Made by a program: the position numbers and the translations under genes
Assembly (NCBI GenBank): GCA_000729835.1
Contig: JFHB01000029.1
Span: 62,001-126,000, forward strand
Source: Atkinsonella hypoxylon
Lineage: Eukaryota > Ascomycota > Sordariomycetes > Hypocreales > Clavicipitaceae
Direction: 5' to 3'
Length of the DNA: 64,000 nt
In this document: one piece after another, positions 45,141-56,987 of the stretch
How the letters are laid out: every line of letters begins with the position of its first letter
Numbering within the stretch: position 1 is the stretch's first letter
Notes under the pieces: generated by a model
Databases searched by the model: none
Seen by the model: the letters and a program-made list of their open reading frames with translations, nothing else
What the model was told of the DNA's origin: nothing

Positions 45141-45179
45141 GGAATGAATGAATGAATGAATGAATGAGATGAATGAATG
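45141..45179. repeat. AATG microsatellite
   Basis: Six uninterrupted AATG units, then one GAG break and two more, in intergenic DNA. Confidence 0.85.
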
Positions 45180-47531
45180 GGTGGTGGCTCTTCCATCAAG
45201 CGACTTGAAACTGGTAGGCCAACACTCACTGTTGTGGCAGCTTGGGCTGTCCTTGTCCTGGTCGTCTGTTTTGCGCCTGCGTTTGCACCGATGGGCCACG
45301 TAGAACTAGACTGCCGGGCTGCATTGCAGGCAATTTCCCCGATAAATGCACCATGCAATACCGGTGCTTGCAAACCAATGTAAAATCACGTACCATTGGT
45401 GCACGATGGACGCGCCGCGTGCCAATAGCGTTTGAACCCAGGCACTCGAAGCCGCCGTCGCTGCGGTAGGCGCCCCAGTTTCGTGACTGCGCATTGTGTG
45501 GGGTCGACGTGGACCTGGTCTGGGTACCTGACAGCGCTGACGGCTGCCCCAACCGCGTACATGGTTCCCGCGACGGCAGGAACGCAGCGCCGTCATTGGC
45601 TGGGCTCACGCCTAAGGCGTGTGCTTTGTGCTTCGGACCCCATCGAAGTGGGCAATGTTGAGAGGACAGAAGTATTCTTTCTGGGCGCTTGATTGCGTGG
45701 TATTGAGTGGTATTGAGTGTGGCAATCACAAAGGGCAAGTCGCCCGCTCAATACCTGTGAACTATGCACACCGCTCGCGATTTCCAAACACGGGGCCGCC
45801 TATTGCGGTGTTATCTGGAAGTCGGTATTGCGGGAGTTGATGATGTGAAAGGTGATAGATGACGCCTTTCCCGCTTGGACCTCTGCCAACAATGTGAGCA
45901 CCTCTGGTATCCGGTCGCCACCCCAAGTAGCCTCGGCGGTTCCTGTTTCGCCAACCAGGAGCTACGGGATTGAAAGCTTGTGGCGCTGGATCGGCCTGTT
46001 TGTTAGATTGAGGAGGCTTTCACGATCTTTTTTTTCTCTCCCGGTTTAGTTTGTGTGCTCCCAGGCAAACGGCCTCGTGGGCTTTCTTGAAAAAGGCCCG
46101 ATTTTGACAGAAGCGGCTACTGCTTGTGTGTTGATGTTAACGGAATGACGCAGCAGCATTCCGCAATCCTTCTTTTCGTCAAGGGTGAAAACCGGATGCT
46201 GGATCATCTAGGTCCAAGGATGATATTGAGCCTTCCCATGAATAGTCGAACGAAGGTGTGCAACATAGAGCGAGACTTTGCCAAGCTAGTAAAGCCCCAG
46301 TTCTGGAGGCGAGCAATATCAAGATGAACTACCGGAGCAGCGCCGACCTAAGTCCAGAGAGGTCCGAATTGACATGGGTGATATTAAGGAATTGGCTTGT
46401 GACAAAAGACACGATACTGTGACAATAGTGAGCATATTAATGGTTTGCTACGTTTGCCAAGTCCTGATGCTGCAAGTGAGATTGACCTCAATACGCCGAC
46501 AGTCAGCTGAGTGTTAATAGTACCTGTTGACTGGCATATAGCACCACAAGCGCGATACTAATGCTGTGAATTCGATGGAGAGCTAGAGTGGAACTTGGAC
46601 CGGGCACGAGCGAACAGAGAAGCGACAGGCTAACTGAAGCTTACGATTGGAGGTTGGGCGGAGCGTCGGCACCGCTCACCACGTAGCCCGGCGGCAATGT
46701 TTCAAAGCAAACAGTTGCCAGCCTAAGGACGCTCTGGCTGTTCAGATATGGGATGGTTAGAAGCAGGTCCCTGGCTGAGAAGAGCTGAGAGAGGCGGCAA
46801 GGAATTATGAATAGGAGCATAGCACAGTCCAAAAGCAGAGAAAGGGGAGAAAGACCGTGTTGCCATTTGGACGACTGAAAATTGCGATTCGGGCGAGCAT
46901 CACCGCTGCCCCGTTTTTTATTTTAGGCATGCACCGTAGTTTTTTGCGATACACGCCCTTTCCTGCAACTGCACTCTGAATTTATAGTACATCACTACGG
47001 AATAGAGAGATTTAAACCAAGCCCCACTAATATATGTATATAGAATAACTACTCAAACTAGTTCATTATGCACATGTGTTCAGAATAGCATCCACTGAAT
47101 TTTCAAGTAGAGTGGCTAAATGCAAGCTATAGCTTCCTACCTCATACATATTTACCTTGATTCATGCTGTTGAGTAATTTCGTGGCGTAAGGGCGTGCCT
47201 AAATATGCTTGGGAGTGTGAGCAGAAGTCCAGCTAGTCTAGATTCTGCTAATAGTGGGGGGCATCTGCCCAAATAGCAACGCTGGTCCGTGATCGGACCC
47301 CATGAACTCCCGCGTGTTCGTTGAGCACCAACACCGTCACATTGCCAGCCAATATACGGAGTACGCTACTCCCTTGGGCCTTGGTGCATCTCGCCACCAC
47401 TATGATGTTCAAAAGGTGCACGTGCTAGCTCTTCACAAACGCCCGCTGCACGTCATGTCGATCTGAATCTTGACCACTGGCCAGCTAGGCTTGGCTGTCA
47501 AGACTTGCGATGTGTCTGTTTATAGCTTGAA

Positions 47532-48088
47532 TTATTGCTGCCACTTGTCGTAATTCATAATATGCAAGAACGAAGTACCCCTCATAGTTAATGACAGCGC
47601 GTCTTTGCATACGACCCCCTGTCGATGCCAAATTGAAGCCAAATTGTCCTCAGAGAGATTACAGTAATGCCGAAAGACCCCACTCGCATACAGATTCATG
47701 GCCATGCTCTGACCGCTGGAACCACTCCACATGGCGGTAGACAGAGATGTGGGTCGGTCTGACCCGGTAGGGACTCCGTGCATGCGACCATTGTATCTAT
47801 CATGAGATGGAATGCGGAGTCATTACCATGAAGATCCATGTTAATCCCAACAAGGAAGGAGACAAAATGGCTTCTCCAATGAAGCAGCCCTGAAAACGCC
47901 ACTGATTCAGCCGCGCCGCACACCATCCCATAGTTACCATTGTATGTATAATTAAGGAATGCGGAGTACACAGCATCACTGCCGGGGGGTTGGGAGGGGT
48001 TAACAACAAAACACTCCAACCTGTCCCTTCCACGGGAACAAATCTTCGCGCTATCACAGATCACCATTTCATCTGAATTACGCCACAA
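47532..48088 (-). other. Pair of overlapping frames, possible broken gene
   Basis: Two frames on the minus strand, 48088-47696 and 47783-47532, lie in tandem with a small overlap. The first has six Cys in its N-half (VICDSAKICSRGRDRLECF, later GMVCG) and a YNG-rich segment, like small secreted Cys-rich proteins, although no signal peptide is seen. The second reads YNGRMHGVPTGSDRPTS when extended upstream. A 30-nt GT-AG segment between them is too short to be an intron. I cannot name a family. It may be a gene with a frameshift or a chance pair. Confidence 0.2.
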
Positions 48089-49827
48089 GCCGTCTTTGCA
48101 GCGATTCTATTCTTCCCTCAGTCTAACCGGATCGGGAAAGCCGCTCACGTAAAACAAGAGTACGCATATCTACCGGATAGATTATATGTAATCAGAAGTA
48201 CTACGTGTCTTTGCAGGTTTGTCCACACTCGTCACCTCGTCAAAACACAGCGCGTCACACGGGCCAGGGCGGTAGGAAATCTGCAACTATATGAGCAATG
48301 TATTCATTTTTTGATGCTCGCGATAATTTCTTGTACACGTGTCCTTTGCTTTATGGTGTTGTTATTTGTACTATACTAAAAGTCACCTAAATTTGGGTGC
48401 CATCATGATAGAGTGTGGATACAACTGAGCCGCCTTTCCGGGTCAAGTCAGACAGGGGGAATGGAGACTCGGCAACCGAAATCTAGAGTTGTCCTCTGAG
48501 AAAGACTTCTCTTCCTACGAGCTCAGAACTCAACGCAAAGGTCACCTGCCAAACCCCACAAAGAAACCGATTCGAATCCCCCCGAGCATCTGCCCGACAG
48601 CCCAAAGTAAAGCCGATCCCAACCCCCCCCCCTCTCCCGGTTTAGCGCCCGCCCATTGTGTTTACATATCAGTCAGGCATTGTTTTCCTTTTCTTCTGGG
48701 AAAAAACAAGGATGATTCAATAAAAGGGTGTTTTTATTTTTAAATTTTTTTTTTTTTGCCTCAGGGGGAAGGAGTGATATTTAAAGTCTCCTGGAGGTGG
48801 TTCGCACGACACGCGATACATTCGGATATCAAATTGAAAGCACATTGTAAATCACGAATATCAACACACCAACCGTACTAATGACCTAAGCGGCCCAGTT
48901 TTCTCTTTCTCGCCAAAGGCAGAACATTTAAAAGTAATTTCAAGACCTGCGATTACACAAATGTGCGCCTCCACGTGTCAACAAACCTCCTTAGAGGCAA
49001 ATCTGTTAGCTTAAAAAATGTGGAAAATATCGCCACAATCACGTACGGAATTTACGATTGTGCATCTGATTAGATCGCCATTCCGTCATTCCATCTCTAA
49101 CTAACCGGTGTGACGCAGCTGGCCCATCACACGCATGCCACCCCCCATAATCACGCGGCTCTCCAATACCACCCCACGGCCTCCTACCAAGGACGTCACC
49201 GGACTGCCTTCGGACATCGACATTTCCCCACGATTTCTGGATGGTACGCTGCAGTAACAGAACAGCCGCACACGTAAAAACACTGCTTGGGCTCGGCCAA
49301 ATTCCAGTAGGGGTAGGAATAGGAATCGAGATTCACAAGAAAGACGTGAAGCCTATCATTGGATGCTTTGCGTTATGGAATTCAAGAAGTTACGGCTGAG
49401 TATGGACAATCTACCCAGACTGCTTCTCAGTCAAATCCACTACATACATCGACCCCAGTAAACAAATATAATTTCCAAATGCTCCTTTCGCCATGCAGAA
49501 TCGGCCTGGACCGGTGTGTCTATGTGATGCAGAGAAAAACGCCCAGTGTCCAAATATACGTAAATGCGACTGACCAAGTCCTCCGATTCAGTAAACAATA
49601 TCTCCCCCCATCCTGCAGCATGTTGTCTGGAGTTCTTATTTTGCGTCAAGCATGTGCGGCTGGGCCTGAACCAACTCGCTCCCAAATAGACAGCACCCAA
49701 CGCCTAAATGAACAAGGAGAAAAGAGAGAGTTCGCCGACGAAGTAGACAGACTATTGTATCATGGATCGTAAACGGCCCTTTTCGTCGCCCGCGTATATT
49801 GCCGAGCCCGTGGCGTGGTACAACAGA

Positions 49828-51996
49828 TTAGATTAAGTTGATTGCGCTATCCACCATGTCACTTTCAAGCTGCTCAATGCCGTCAACTTCGGCGCCGAAA
49901 TCCAGGACCAGGATCTTAGGATCCTGCCCTGTGCTTACAATGCGCCGGTAATCGCTTTTGGCACTCAGAACCCAGCTTGAGTGCCAGCGAGGGAAATCAA
50001 GAAGCTGGTGACCCGTCTCCATATCCCACACTTTGATGTCGCTGTCGTAGCTTCCGCTCACTAGTCGGCCACTCACACTGTCGATATGCAAGCTTCGAAC
50101 CAGGTTCTCGTGTGCCTTCATCACGTGCAAACACTCGCCGGTATTGGCGTCCCAAATTCGTATCATCTTGTCATTGCCAGCAGACGCGACAAATCGTCCA
50201 TCCTCGGAGAACTGAGAACAAGCAAGTCCTTTGGTGTGCCCAACAAACTCGCGGATGTTCTTGCCTGTATCGATGTTCCAGAGCTTCACTTTGAAGTCTC
50301 CGGAGCAGGAGACTATTGTGTTCCCGCGCATTTGAACAGCGTTTACCGGACCCGTGTGGCCGCGCAATTGGTTGAGGAGCACGCCTGTTTCTCGGTCCCA
50401 GACACAAATGCTAACATCCTTGCTGCAGGTCACGATATGCTTCTCGTCAAAGGCAAGATCCAGCACAGCAGCACTGTGATGGCGCAAGCGTCGAATGGGC
50501 TTATAGCCAGCCTTGACGTCGTAAACAATACATGTGGCATCAGAAGAGCCGGTAACGAGTATCTCGTCATCATACTGCAGACACAGGATTGAAGCTCTGT
50601 GGTGCTCTGGGAATGACACGACATTTGGCACTGACAGAGCACTGCGACTGTTATCAAAGCCAGCCGCATAATGTGTTGGGCTTCCGTTGTCATCAACCAG
50701 CAGACTGCCGCTATTAACAACTTCAGGAGGTCCGATAACTAGCTTGCATTCTAATGTATGCATGTCCCAGATGCGGATGGTCTTGTCACGAGAGCCGGAT
50801 ACAATCTTGATTCTGTAGTCATGGTTAGCAAAAATGACATGATCCAAATGAATTAGTTGCAGAACATACTCGTCGAACTGCAGACAGTAAATACTATCCG
50901 TGTGTCCGTTCAAATACACGGGGCGAGCCTTGCCCTCCCTCCAGCGATGGTTGAGCTCCGTCTTTGCTTGATATACCTTCTTCCAGTCGTTGGTAGGAAG
51001 AACCTTGGGAATGCCCATACCCACATTGGGCTGCACAGGCTGACTGGTAGCATAACTTGTAGTCATTTCCCGTAGGCAGGACTCACGCCAAATGTGCCGA
51101 TTAGCAATCGTGTTGCGCCAAGTTCGTGAAACACGACTGGATCTGGCCAGCGCTCCTGCATCAAGATAGGCCAAGATGTGGATAGCTAGTTCCGTGGGAA
51201 GAGAAGCGACGAAATCGATGCGACTAATGTTAGGGTCCTGCTCAATAGTGCCTTCGCATTCGGTGCTGTCAAGATCGATGGATGATCGAGTCACAGTAAT
51301 ACCAATACCACTTTCACTGTCGTTTCCATCTTCACTGGACCGAGTGTTGAGCCAGCGCTGCCTGGCAAAGAATTCGTTCTGCATTGCCGCAGATGCTTTT
51401 GCTGCAGCTCCGGTGTGCTGTGGGATGATGGGGGGGTCATCGCCTCGGCCCGGGACTGGAATATTTCGAGTCAACCCGTCATAATGGATATCTAAATTTA
51501 GAAAGGACCGCGAATAACGGAAGCGTTCTGGCTGTCGCGATCGATTCCATGAACCATGAGCGGTTGTTGGTCTCTCAGAAGATGTGCTTTGTTCCTGGAT
51601 AGGGTCTGTAACAAGTGAAGGTCGTCGATGAACGAAACCCTTCACGGACATGGACGCGCGTCGAATGATACCTTTAATACTTCCGGAGGCGCGGCGGCCA
51701 ATGCTATTGCTCTGTCCCGCAAAGTGCTCGAGATCTCCATTTGTGTCATCAATCGCGACATCCCGCATGTGTTGCGCAAGGCTAAAGGGTTCATCGTGGC
51801 CAAATAAAGTGTGTTTGGACTTCTTCCATGGAAGTGACATGCTAAGACTTCGAAATCGCTGTCCATGAGACGCGGAATGAGGGTGACCACCGCTTCGGTG
51901 AGTCGGCCAAGCCCTGGCTGGGTCATAAGCATCATCGAAAACCATGCCGTTGTGGGACATGGCCCAATCCATGACGGGAACAGATTTTCGAGCCAT
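49828..51996 (-). CDS. F-box/WD40-repeat protein (SCF ubiquitin-ligase subunit)
   Basis: Two exons, 51996-50870 and 50812-49828, with a 57-nt intron (GTATGT...CTACAG), giving 703 residues. The intron is a multiple of three and has no stop, so the unspliced frame is also open (722 residues). Splicing restores FDEIKIVSGSRDKTIRIWD, the expected first WD repeat. The N-terminal 260 residues are low-complexity. The F-box is at about 262-308 (SLPTELAIHILAYLDAGALARSSRVSRTWRN). About seven WD40 blades follow (SGSRDKTIRIWD, TGSSDATCIVYD, TCSKDVSICVWD, SCSGDFKVKLWN, SAGNDKMIRIWD, SGSYDSDIKVWD). Such proteins bind Skp1 through the F-box and phosphorylated targets through the propeller. It resembles the beta-TrCP/LIN-23 layout more than Met30, but the target is unknown. 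Confidence 0.9.
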   Translation of the reverse strand: MARKSVPVMDWAMSHNGMVFDDAYDPARAWPTHRSGGHPHSASHGQRFRSLSMSLPWKKSKHTLFGHDEPFSLAQHMRDVAIDDTNGDLEHFAGQSNSIGRRASGSIKGIIRRASMSVKGFVHRRPSLVTDPIQEQSTSSERPTTAHGSWNRSRQPERFRYSRSFLNLDIHYDGLTRNIPVPGRGDDPPIIPQHTGAAAKASAAMQNEFFARQRWLNTRSSEDGNDSESGIGITVTRSSIDLDSTECEGTIEQDPNISRIDFVASLPTELAIHILAYLDAGALARSSRVSRTWRNTIANRHIWRESCLREMTTSYATSQPVQPNVGMGIPKVLPTNDWKKVYQAKTELNHRWREGKARPVYLNGHTDSIYCLQFDEYVLQLIHLDHVIFANHDYRIKIVSGSRDKTIRIWDMHTLECKLVIGPPEVVNSGSLLVDDNGSPTHYAAGFDNSRSALSVPNVVSFPEHHRASILCLQYDDEILVTGSSDATCIVYDVKAGYKPIRRLRHHSAAVLDLAFDEKHIVTCSKDVSICVWDRETGVLLNQLRGHTGPVNAVQMRGNTIVSCSGDFKVKLWNIDTGKNIREFVGHTKGLACSQFSEDGRFVASAGNDKMIRIWDANTGECLHVMKAHENLVRSLHIDSVSGRLVSGSYDSDIKVWDMETGHQLLDFPRWHSSWVLSAKSDYRRIVSTGQDPKILVLDFGAEVDGIEQLESDMVDSAINLI

Positions 51997-54545
51997 TTTA
52001 TCTGACAGTGAGAATGTTGTTGTGGCCAGGAAAAAAAGCAGAAGGAATCAATAAGCAACTAGTTTTTAAAACCTGTGCAAATTACAAGGGTTAGTGATGG
52101 TACCGAAGAGTTGCCATGACAGTTGATGATCATCCAATTATGCTCTTGGCCATTCGCAAGTGACAGAATGAGATCCGGAAACCGAGGTTCAAGCTATAAT
52201 ACATACCAAAAGTCTCTATGGGCAAAAAAAACACCACAAAGGCAAATATGAGTGGCTTGAACTGACGACTTTTCTGCTAAGGGATTGGGGCGTCTTGAAG
52301 GCGCAAGGAAAATTGAAGAGAACTAAAGCAGGATAAGACGAGCCAAGACAAGCAAGCGGCCCAACTGACTGACCCGTGGCGCTAAGTCAAGCAAACAGTA
52401 TATGCGAGCCAATAGCTAAGTGACCCCAAATGACCGCTTCAATACAAGGCAGTTGAAAGGGGTTCTTTCTGTCTTAATGCGATCCGGGAGGGTTGGAATG
52501 CGTGACCGTGCAGCGGTGCGAGAACAAGAATGAAAAGTCGTCTGGACCAGGCCGTTGGTAATTTGTCTCTGGTTCGATCCTCAAATGGCACCCCGGAGAA
52601 TGGACGGTGCTTGCGTATCAATAGAATGAAGCCGTGAGCGTCGCGGAGTGTCGTCGTGATGGGATTAGGCTAGGTTCGTACGGAGGCTATTATGAGTGCA
52701 AGCCGGCCAAAAGTTTCGAGACGAAGCAGATTGCGCGCGCAGAAAAATGCCGGCTAAGTGGGAAGGAAGAAGACGAAAAAGAAACTGGAAACAATGAAAG
52801 GAGTTCTAAAAAGGAAAGACTGCAAAATCAAAGGGCTTTGAGACGCGAGACACAATCTAAAGGCAGAAAGAAAAAGTCTAAAGGTGATGAAAAAAGGGTC
52901 TGGTGGCAGAAGCCGAAGGGGCAAGCGGCTTGCTTGACATCAGCTCGAGATGCATGTATCCTCTAGAGGCTTGCGCCGACCAGACATTTTAATCGAGACT
53001 TGCTTGTGCACGCCGACGTCGGATGTGAGGTCTCAATTAAAAAGTCCGGCCAGTGGCTTGCTCACGACGCCGTGCCCCCCTTGCCCCCCTTGCCCCCCTT
53101 GCCCCCCGTTTGCCCGTACATTAGTTAGGCCAATACCTAATTTAGTGCCTGGCACCTGGGCAGGCGGCCGCTGGTGGGGGAAAAGCCCACTGGGCGCTGG
53201 CTGGGCGCTTGCTGGTCAGGTCTCATACGCTGAGTTGTAGTTAGTTAGTTACGGAGTCAACGTTCAGGGGTCGCCGACGCCAACCAGGGCCACTTTGAAG
53301 AAGTACCGGGTACAGCTGAGATGGCCAGTTGTGGTTCAATTCCCCCCCCCCCCCCAATCCCTTTGCCTGCGTCGCCTACACCCCAGCAGCCGCTTAGTAG
53401 TAAGTTGCGTATGTGCTGCTTGGCAAAGCCTTGAGTCTTTGGAATACGCAAAATTCTTCCCTCAAGTACCTACCTACCTTAGGTACTGAGCACGAACCAT
53501 CGCGCGTCACCCGAATTTTTGGTAGAGGTTGGTAACAATGACTACTCGAAAAGGACGTTTAACATATATATTTTTTTTGGCGGTGACTGTCACCAAGCTC
53601 CAATAGAAGTGTCTAACAGACCTTTAATAGACCTTTGATAGCAACCAGAAATAATAAGCGGAAAAAAACATGATCGAGCTCTGACCAAAAATCGGGGTGG
53701 CGCGCAAAGATATGTACATGTACCTATTCTTCGCTGGCTGGGTCTCGTCATCTCCGTACCCACATGCACCTGGCATTCGGAGCCTCCAGATGAGATTCGA
53801 GATTGATGAGATTCATTTCTGGGCCGCCGATCAAACACCCCGTTCGTTACCAGCTCCCCAGGGGACACGAACCTGGGGATTGCGGGTATTATGGAATTGC
53901 ACTCTGGCTCGTATCCCCACAATGATGGCATGCACCATTCGGTTCCGGCCCTGAAACGAATCACGCTCACCATGACCATGTTGTCGCGGCCTTAGGCCCT
54001 CGCCACAGGCAAAAGTAATCTGAGCGCAAGGATATTTTCTTACCGGGCAGAAATCGAGCTGTGCAGGGACCCTTCCTCATTTGGCTAGGTCCATTTGGAA
54101 ATTTTGTTGTCTCTCGCGAGGTCCGAGTGCTGTGCCTTCTTCCTTTTGACGCACTAACAAAGCCGTGTTTTTTTCCATCGCCCTTCCATTAGATGCACGT
54201 AGTGTTATCCAAGAGAAACCTTCTCAGTCAAGTTTGATAGCGGCTTGACGAAGTTGACCATGTAGGTAGAGTCAATTTTGCTTGTCATGGATGACCTAGG
54301 AAAAATTGCCCCATTTCACCGCTTTTATCCCTGGCAGCCCCATTATCGAAGTCTCTGCTACCTTCCGACGAGACCAGGCCCACTCTAACCTTGTACAGCT
54401 GAAGCCTTCGTCAATAGCTCCAGAGATCCCCTTCTGACTCCATCGCCAATACTTCTTCGAGTTAGGTCCTCAGAAGTGCTCCTTTGGTCCAGAGAAACTA
54501 AATCTATTGTTGCCCTTAGTATCGTCACGATGTCTTACAACAACT
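51997..54545. other. 2.5-kb intergenic region, no gene supported
   Basis: Holds the promoter of the F-box gene (left end). Simple-sequence features: the 9-bp tandem GCCCCCCTT x 3.8 (53074-53107), a 14-C run (53342-53355) and the motif TACCTACCTACCTTAGGTA (53467-53485). A TACGGAGT word occurs near 53250. A K/E-rich open frame (52634-52966) looks like purine-rich noise. Confidence 0.45.
53074..53107. repeat. 9-bp C-rich tandem repeat
   Basis: Units of GCCCCCCTT repeated three full times plus seven bases, in intergenic DNA. Confidence 0.85.
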
Positions 54546-56241
54546 TCATCCTTCGAAAGCCTCGAGAGCCATTACGAAGACCCCAAGTCCTTTTACTGGA
54601 ATGCGCGACTTTGACATTGTTGCGAGGCTCTGACTCTTTGTGAAGACCTGGACCGTGGGAACGGTGTAAAATTCGTCATTAGATTTACAAGTAACTATTG
54701 CGAGATGAACAGAGTGAACACTGCAGCCTATATCTTGCTTTGTTGCGATCGTGGCTAAGGAAGTGAATTCACCACCCTTGGGCTTCCACAAGTTCATCTC
54801 GGACTAGCTGACCACCCATTATAATTGCGTGTAAGATGTAAGCTATCACTAGGTACTGCCCGGACCTTTAGTTTCAGCCAAGGACGTGAGCTTCACTCTC
54901 GAAATCTTCACTTGCATCCTAGCGCTCATCCTATCTATCGCCGCCTCCCAGCACGGCAAACGCTTTCCTCAGAACGAGACCTAGAAGTTCGTGGTGTTAT
55001 TCCTGTCGAGGCAGCTGAATTAGTTTGAGTTAAACAACCAGAGAACCTTAAAAAGTCGTGAAAGACATCTATGATACTCCTCAAGCCTTCCGAATAGTCG
55101 ATCTTGATGGCTACACAGGCACATAACGCTTAATGAAGACCTTGTAAGATCATGATTAATTAAACGCCCTTAACTTGGTGTAAAGAACGATGGAAGCGTA
55201 AAGCCCTCTCACAGCTGTCGGGACGAAGGAGCTAGGTAAAGCCATGTAACAGACATTGGAAAAAGCAGCGTCTATTAAGAACACCGAATCAGGATCATTG
55301 AAGGGCCTGGGATCAACGATTCTCTCATGGAAGTCGAGACAAAGAAGAAGGGTTCGCAATATCGATCCCACAAGATTGTTCTCATGCCTTGGGAAACCTG
55401 GCACGCTACCAGATGGGTTCGTCTAGCCATCCATGGTGGCATTTCTTCTGATTCATCAACATACAATCACTAGATAGGTCGTGAGGAGTCCTTTCCCCTT
55501 CTTGGTTCCCTGTTCTTCTCTTTCTTTAAGATTTGATAAGCTACCTATGGCTCCTTCTCTGAACCCTCCTTGTGACCGTAACTTCATAGCGTAGTGAAGT
55601 CTTCGTCCCTCCGTCGTCACTCGAGACTTTTGGAATTTAGGTTAACGTCAACCAGCCATTCCAGCTCTTCAGAGAAATTCATACTTGTTATAGTTGATTC
55701 CAGTCCTATTGTATCTCTCATTGGCCTTGCGTTCTCGGATGACCACGGGAAGTGCCTTGTGCCTGAGAAGTAATCTTTTCCACGTATTGCCTGCGGAAGC
55801 CTTTCGCGGGAAGCACCATGATCAATCAACCAGTCTCGAGTTGTGGGCTTTGGGCGAGCAATTGCAATGGCATCAATTATGCTCATGACTGCACATTTCG
55901 TTCCCAGCCTGTGGCACAAACTCAGTGAAAAGTTCCTTGTTCGCTTCGTCCGAAGAGAAGGCGTTGACGATGGTCCTGAGGCGTAAGCGCTCGATCTTGC
56001 CATGACACGAATAGAACGATCGATTAACTGCGAGAGCTAGCTCGAAAGAACTCTTGTGCTTATGCTCGACGCAGGTGTCCTCATGCCTTTTTTTAGGGGT
56101 CGTTAGGAACCGACAATACCCCCATCTTTGCATCAAATTCTGTGAGGAAATTGATAATCCCTGGCCCATCAAAGATTGCGAATTTGGTATTCTGGTAGAC
56201 GCTGCTGCTTTCAATGCAATGGTATTAGCTTGCTCCCTCAT
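54546..56241 (-). pseudogene. Frameshifted relic of an unrecognised gene
   Basis: Several minus-strand frames follow one another in different phases with protein-like composition: 56241-55873 (TTPKKRHEDTCVEHKHKSSF, ALAVNRSFYSCHGKIERLRL), 55.9-55.6 kb (RPKPTTRDWLIDHGASRERL), 55.4-55.15 kb (DPDSVFLIDAAFSNVCYMAL) and 54797-54546. The DWLIDHGAS and SSFELALAV pieces recall ankyrin-like segments, but no domain can be named with confidence. No consistent intron set joins them. I read this as a decayed gene; it could also be several chance frames. Confidence 0.3.
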
Positions 56242-56987
56242 CCCAGCAGCCTCTAAGCAGCCTTCGGGACTACGCGAGCACTACTCTCTAATTGGAAGCT
56301 TTTTGCTGATGTTCCTGGAATTGCTAATACATTCAAATCTAATCGCTTTGTGCTCTTTTTAATAGAGATAACCCAAACTGACCAGAATACCACTGTAGAA
56401 ATAGGCTTTGGGTTGCTATCGTGAGAAGCAAAAGAGGGTCACAGTGACTGCCATCTGTGGGGAGCCAGCGGCACGCAATGAAGCCATCGATGACAACAGC
56501 TGAAAATATCTTTTTTTTTTGTTTGTTTTAGAGACGAGGGTATATCCAGGGCTCTTTTAATGACTACAGAGCAGATTAATTGCTTCTATTGCCACTACTA
56601 CTAAAGCTACCGTCAACCCGAGGTCTTAAAGGCTCTCAAGGCTGATTTCAAGCACAAGACGCACATTGGTCCAAGCAGAAGTTGAAGGTCTGCAGCGGAG
56701 GACATAGAAAAAGTTACGAGGCCGCTTTTACTGGTACACTGAAGTTTCAGGCTGTTTGGTTGCAAAGGTATGCAGCTGCCCTGAAGTACGACAAATCTTT
56801 ATTGGTTCCGAGTGGAGCGATCTCTGTATCGTGGTAGTCAACAAAGAGACTTTCCGAGCTTTTCTTGCAGTAAAGAGCTTGCCAAAACCTACATACTGTT
56901 ATCATACTGTTATCTTATACTTGTGCGCAAGCAGGAAGTGATCAATGCAAGTTTCTTTGATGTCGTGTTATTTGTGTCACTAAGCAA
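56242..56987. other. Intergenic 3' of the acyltransferase gene
   Basis: About 750 bp, AT-rich, with a T-run near 56511-56520. Nothing supported apart from the likely 3' UTR at the right end. Confidence 0.45.

Larger units (their letters stand above)
43860..49827. other. 6-kb gene-poor region
   Basis: No ORF in this stretch has family features I can support. The first 400 bp should be the promoter of the GH55 gene. Notable points: an AATG microsatellite (45141-45179), TACGGAGTA at 47355-47363, and a pair of overlapping minus-strand frames at 47.5-48.1 kb (listed separately). T-rich and C-rich runs occur around 48.6-48.75 kb. Some of it may be worn mobile-element DNA, but no ends could be found. 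Confidence 0.4.

Noticed and set aside
52560..52600. GGTTCGATCC, a tRNA B-box-like word
   Set aside because: No A box at the right distance and no T-stem pairing.
52634..52966. Lys/Glu-rich plus-strand frame of 110 residues
   Set aside because: Composition reflects a purine-rich stretch upstream of the F-box gene; no motif.
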